Part shown: one piece after another, positions 6,421 through 8,793 of the stretch
Numbering within the stretch: position 1 is the first letter of the stretch
Layout of the letters: each line of letters opens with the position of its first letter
NCBI GenBank assembly: GCA_934162255.1
Contig: CAKPIG010000017.1
Span: 1-8,793 of the forward strand
Reading direction: 5' to 3'
DNA: 8,793 nucleotides
From: an uncultured Clostridia bacterium
GTDB lineage: Bacteria; Bacillota; Clostridia; TANB77; CAG-508
Notes under the pieces: model-generated
Database searches by the model: none
Seen by the model: the letters and a program-made list of their open reading frames with translations, nothing else
What the model was told of the DNA's origin: nothing
Program-made: the position numbers and the translations under genes

Positions 6421-6449
6421 ATCATACACTACAATTAGAAAAATAGCAA
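6421..6449 (-). promoter_or_regulatory. Promoter of the pilin-like/TadZ-like/GGDEF/ireB/ruvX operon
   Basis: On the minus strand TTGCTA (6444-6449) and TATGAT (6421-6426) are 17 nt apart, with an overlapping TGA-TATATA extended -10 alternative just downstream. The start would be near 6414, giving a leader of about 40 nt. The -35 box lies inside the descending arm of the upstream gene's terminator. This is the only good promoter I see ahead of the five-gene cluster. Confidence 0.55.
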
Positions 6450-6468
6450 GAAATTTCTCGCTATTTTT
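6439..6468 (-). terminator. Intrinsic terminator of the glucosaminidase gene
   Basis: A 9-bp inverted repeat (6439-6447 with 6460-6468) continues inward through one position that pairs only as G-U on the minus transcript, then through AGAAA/TTTCT to the tip. A T-run follows on the minus strand. The stem begins at the stop codon of the hydrolase gene. The G-U pair would be A-C on the plus transcript, which favours minus-strand action. Confidence 0.8.
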
Positions 6469-7655
6469 TAAATTTTTTTATACAAATATTCCATATTTTT
6501 ATATACTTTATTAGCCCAGTTCTTGTCTGTAGCATATTTTTTATTAACAGCTGTCAAAGTATTTCCTGAATAGTACTTTCCATTTGCTTGTTCTCCTCCA
6601 TATATTGCTGTCCCTGCTGGATTCAAATAGTATTTAACTAGTACACGTGCAATTAAATCTATTCCTTCTGAATATGTTGTGAAATTATATGAACTATTAT
6701 ATGGGCTTGAATCATATGCACCATATCCAAATAAATTATTTTTACTTTGTGCTATTTTTGATGTTCCCCATGAACTTTCATGTATTCCAATCGCAGCAAC
6801 AAATAACCCATTTATATTATATTGACTTTCTATATAATAAAAATATTCTGCATTTTGGCTAAATATTCCTTTTGTATCTTTTGAATCTGTTAGTACTTTC
6901 TTAAATTGTTCTAATGTTAGTCCGCTTGGTTTGTTTAATTCCATATTGAAATCTAATTGTATTACTTTATTGTTTTGTTTATTATCATTTGTTGCATTTG
7001 GATTATTAGAAGTTACATTTTCTGCTTTTATCCAACCAGCTTGTCCATCTATTATTATTTTATACCATTTTCCATCTATATCTCTTACCTTTAATTCTGT
7101 TTCCTTAGTAATTGTAGTTATTTTTTCACTTTCTTCTTTCGCTTCTTTCATTATATTAGCTCTGTCTGAAGTCACATATATATTACTTCCTTTATTTATT
7201 TTACTTATGTATTTATTTTTAGCAGTTCCAACTTCTACAATTTTATTTACAGCTGCTTTTACTACTATAGTATTTAATATTTCTTCATTAATATTTTGAT
7301 TTTCATCAACAGTCTTTTTTATTGTTACTTGTTGTAATCCTGTTCTCCCCTCCTGAACGACTTGAATCATTCCCTCTGCTAATTCTTTATTTGTTTTATA
7401 TTCTGTTATATATTCTAAATCTTCTTCTTCTACTTTTATTTCTTCATTTTTATTTTGACTATTTTCTCCTATTATATTTTCTATGTTTACCTTTTGTGCA
7501 TCTGATATTTGTACATCCTCATTCAAAATTTTAGCATCACTTGCATATACCATATTCTTTGCTGCATATATATGATATAAACAACATGCTATTACAAGCA
7601 ATAATATTAAAATTAAAATAATAAAAATTCCTTTTCTCTTTTCTTTAGATTTCAT
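6468..7655 (-). CDS. Membrane-anchored peptidoglycan hydrolase: G5, SH3, GH73 glucosaminidase
   Basis: 395 residues from the ATG at 7655. A basic N-terminus (KSKEKRKG) and one membrane helix (about residues 9-32) anchor it, with the rest outside the cell. A G5-like domain (about 74-146), a bacterial SH3 domain (about 157-215, including GKWYKIIIDGQAGWIKAE) and a GH73 N-acetylglucosaminidase domain (about 245-395) follow. The motif AAIGIHESSWGTS places the catalytic glutamate at Glu293, followed by the usual SKNNLFGYGA. Enzymes of this type cleave the glycan strand of peptidoglycan during growth or cell separation; G5 and SH3 probably bind wall polymers. The longer frame from 7700 is rejected because AGGTGA lies 4 nt before 7655 and the promoter -10 is inside the extra region. 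It is a monocistronic unit with its own promoter and terminator. Confidence 0.92.
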   Translation of the reverse strand: MKSKEKRKGIFIILILILLLVIACCLYHIYAAKNMVYASDAKILNEDVQISDAQKVNIENIIGENSQNKNEEIKVEEEDLEYITEYKTNKELAEGMIQVVQEGRTGLQQVTIKKTVDENQNINEEILNTIVVKAAVNKIVEVGTAKNKYISKINKGSNIYVTSDRANIMKEAKEESEKITTITKETELKVRDIDGKWYKIIIDGQAGWIKAENVTSNNPNATNDNKQNNKVIQLDFNMELNKPSGLTLEQFKKVLTDSKDTKGIFSQNAEYFYYIESQYNINGLFVAAIGIHESSWGTSKIAQSKNNLFGYGAYDSSPYNSSYNFTTYSEGIDLIARVLVKYYLNPAGTAIYGGEQANGKYYSGNTLTAVNKKYATDKNWANKVYKNMEYLYKKI

Positions 7656-7671
7656 TTTATCACCTATATTA

Positions 7672-7700
7672 ATTGTAATATTGTACTTAACTTTTGTCAA
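7672..7700 (-). promoter_or_regulatory. Consensus sigma-A promoter of the glucosaminidase gene
   Basis: On the minus strand TTGACA (7695-7700) and TACAAT (7672-7677) are separated by exactly 17 nt. Transcription should start near 7665, just at the AGGTGA ribosome binding site, so the leader is only about 10 nt. This is the best promoter match in the window. Confidence 0.75.
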
Positions 7701-7729
7701 TTTAAATTTGGGGAATTTTTTATATTTAC

Positions 7730-7758
7730 TTGCTTAAAATTATTTTTTGTATTATATT
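7730..7758 (+). promoter_or_regulatory. Promoter of the plus-strand unknown gene
   Basis: TTGCTT (7730-7735) and TATATT (7753-7758) are 17 nt apart on the plus strand. The start would be near 7765, leaving only about 10 nt before the ATG at 7775 and placing GGGAGG at the transcript tip. A weaker alternative is TTGTCA (7694-7699) with TTTTAT (7717-7722), also 17 nt apart, which would give a longer leader. Confidence 0.5.
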
Positions 7759-7774
7759 ATCATGGGAGGTTATC

Positions 7775-8575
7775 ATGAAAGAAAAAATAAAAAAGCTTGC
7801 TTTTATCTTTCTAGTTATAGTTTTATTGTTTGTATTAATTTTTCTTTGTAGTTTTATATATACAACATTTACGAATAAATTACATTTAGAGGATAATATT
7901 GAAGATGCTTTATCAAAGAATTCAGAAAAGCTATTTACAATTGATAAAGTTGTATTTTTTAGTAGCTGCAATTCTTCTTCTACTATAAATACTAATGCAA
8001 CAACAACCATTAATAATCTAAGCCAATATACCGATATCGCTCTTTTTATAAATAGTGAGATTACTGATTTTTCATTATCAAATTCTTTAAAATCACTTTC
8101 TATTAGAGATATTTCTTTTGTTACAAATCCATCTGTTGGTACACCTAGTTTATATTACAAAAGTTTATCGAATTTTGCTACACCAGAAGTTGACGAAAAC
8201 AACATAATTGACTCGAATTTTGATTTTTCAATTTCTTCTGATAATGAAATTGATTTTAGTAAACCTATTTTATTTAATAATTGTGCTAATCCAATTGTTT
8301 TAAGCTATGTAAATAACAACATTAAAGATGACTATACTATTGATTCTTTAGATAATTCACTTACTCACGATGGCTCACTTTTAAAAAAATGCAATATTCC
8401 TTTAGCCGATTTAAAATGTAGTTTGAGTTTTACTATATATATAGAGAATAATTTAGGGGATAGTTTTAAATGTCCTGTTTATATCGATATTCCTCTTGAA
8501 GATGAAAATTATTCTATATATGATGGTGCTTATTCTAAAACTTTTAGTACTAATTATAATTTTTTTGCATATTAA
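7775..8575 (+). CDS. Membrane-anchored extracytoplasmic protein of unknown function
   Basis: 266 residues. A basic start (KEKIKK) and a hydrophobic helix (about residues 8-30) look like an uncleaved N-terminal anchor, though a signal peptide is possible. The rest is Ser/Asn/Thr-rich with alternating strand-like segments (for example YTDIALFIN and PIVLSYVNNNI), suggesting a beta-rich extracellular domain. Cysteines at 65, 170, 206, 215 and 233 could form disulphides. I do not recognise the family. I chose the ATG at 7775 because GGGAGG lies 5 nt upstream and the longer frame from 7730 begins inside the promoter. It is the only plus-strand protein gene, transcribed divergently from the glucosaminidase gene and convergently with the tRNA genes. 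Base composition is like its neighbours, with no clear sign of transfer. Confidence 0.82.
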   Translation: MKEKIKKLAFIFLVIVLLFVLIFLCSFIYTTFTNKLHLEDNIEDALSKNSEKLFTIDKVVFFSSCNSSSTINTNATTTINNLSQYTDIALFINSEITDFSLSNSLKSLSIRDISFVTNPSVGTPSLYYKSLSNFATPEVDENNIIDSNFDFSISSDNEIDFSKPILFNNCANPIVLSYVNNNIKDDYTIDSLDNSLTHDGSLLKKCNIPLADLKCSLSFTIYIENNLGDSFKCPVYIDIPLEDENYSIYDGAYSKTFSTNYNFFAY

Positions 8576-8611
8576 AAAATCAACCAGAATTTATTTTCTG
8601 ATTGATTTTTT
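8574..8611. terminator. Bidirectional intrinsic terminator
   Basis: A 10-bp stem of A-run plus ATCAA against TTGAT plus T-run (8574-8583 with 8602-8611), one mismatch, then CAGAA/TTCTG (8585-8589 with 8596-8600) and a 6-nt loop. The A-tract on one side and T-tract on the other give a T-run in both directions. It can therefore end the plus-strand gene, whose stop codon it overlaps, and the minus-strand tRNA transcript. Confidence 0.88.
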
Positions 8612-8629
8612 GTTGGCTATTTTATAATT

Positions 8630-8705
8630 TGGTGCCTCGAACGGGAATCGAACCAGTGACACAGGGATTTTCAGTCCCTTGCTCTACCAACTGAGCTATC
8701 GAGGC
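8630..8705 (-). tRNA. tRNA-Phe (GAA)
   Basis: 76 nt on the minus strand including an encoded CCA. The acceptor stem GCCTCGA/TCGAGGC, D stem GCTC/GAGC and anticodon stem AGGGA/TCCCT are perfectly paired. The anticodon loop CTGAAAA gives anticodon GAA, which decodes phenylalanine. The variable loop has 5 nt. The T arm contains the usual TTCGATT loop, but its stem ACTGG/CCCGT has one T-C mismatch (pair 51-63). It lies 21 nt downstream of tRNA-Asp and is probably processed from the same transcript. Confidence 0.95.
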
Positions 8706-8726
8706 AAATATTTTTAGATAAAAAAA

Positions 8727-8793
8727 TGGCGACCTGGAACGGGCTCGAACCGTCGACCTCTAGCGTGACAGGCTAGCGTTCTAACCAACTGAA
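8727..8793 (-). tRNA. tRNA-Asp (GTC), 5' end cut by the window edge
   Basis: 67 of an expected 77 nt are present, including the encoded CCA; the 5' acceptor strand, the two linker bases and the first D-stem base lie outside. The anticodon stem CTAGC/GCTAG carries loop CTGTCAC, giving anticodon GTC for aspartate. The T stem GACGG/CCGTT is paired with one G-U, and the discriminator base is G, as expected for tRNA-Asp. Confidence 0.95.

Noticed and set aside
7726..8010. Minus-strand open frame opposite the start of the plus-strand unknown gene
   Set aside because: No ribosome binding site or recognisable domain. The plus-strand frame has a promoter, a GGGAGG site, a membrane anchor and a terminator.
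8612..8793. tRNA 3' end as an integration attachment site for a mobile element
   Set aside because: No integrase gene and no second copy of a tRNA 3' end is visible in the window, so there is no support for an integrated element.

Overview
The window looks like chromosomal DNA from a low-GC Gram-positive bacterium, most likely a clostridial or related Bacillota lineage. The evidence is the very AT-rich sequence with A/T-ending codons, strong AGGAGG-type ribosome binding sites, consensus sigma-A promoters and CCA-encoding tRNA genes. It also carries the Bacillota-typical ireB-ruvX-yrzB (DUF1292) gene trio. Nothing marks it as phage, plasmid or an insertion sequence. Nearly all genes lie on the minus strand; only one unknown membrane-anchored protein is on plus.

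Layout, read in the minus-strand transcription direction from right to left. (1) 8793-8630: two adjacent tRNA genes, tRNA-Asp(GTC), cut by the window edge, then tRNA-Phe(GAA). They end at a bidirectional terminator (8574-8611) shared with the convergent plus-strand gene 7775-8575. (2) 7656-7774: a divergent promoter region with a near-consensus sigma-A promoter on each strand. (3) 7655-6468: a membrane-anchored peptidoglycan hydrolase (TM, G5, SH3, GH73 glucosaminidase), closed by a terminator whose descending arm contains the -35 box of the next promoter. (4) 6375-1827: a tightly packed probable operon of five genes. They are a small exported two-TM protein resembling TrbC/VirB2 pilins, a 758-residue TadZ/CpaE/MinD-like protein with a receiver-like N-terminus and two AT-hook motifs in an acidic linker, a membrane-anchored GAF plus degenerate GGDEF protein, IreB (ReoM/YrzL), and the RuvX/YqgF Holliday-junction resolvase. 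(5) 1826-137: DUF1292 protein (yrzB) with its own promoter, a long hairpin, a four-TM protein of unknown function, and a class I SAM-dependent methyltransferase.

The most interesting part is the operon in (4). In many Bacillota ireB and ruvX follow alaS. Here they follow three genes that look like a membrane-associated positioning or assembly module: a pilin-like peptide, a ParA/MinD-superfamily protein with a non-canonical P-loop, and a cyclase-like scaffold that has lost its catalytic and inhibitory motifs. IreB/ReoM is the small substrate of PASTA Ser/Thr kinases that controls cell-wall synthesis, and the neighbouring transcription unit encodes a wall hydrolase. A link between this module and the cell envelope is therefore a reasonable hypothesis, but it is inference from gene order only.

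Start codons were moved inward from the longest open frame for six genes (methyltransferase, four-TM protein, IreB, hydrolase, plus-strand protein) or confirmed as non-ATG (GAF-GGDEF protein, TTG) on the basis of ribosome-binding-site spacing and overlap with neighbours.
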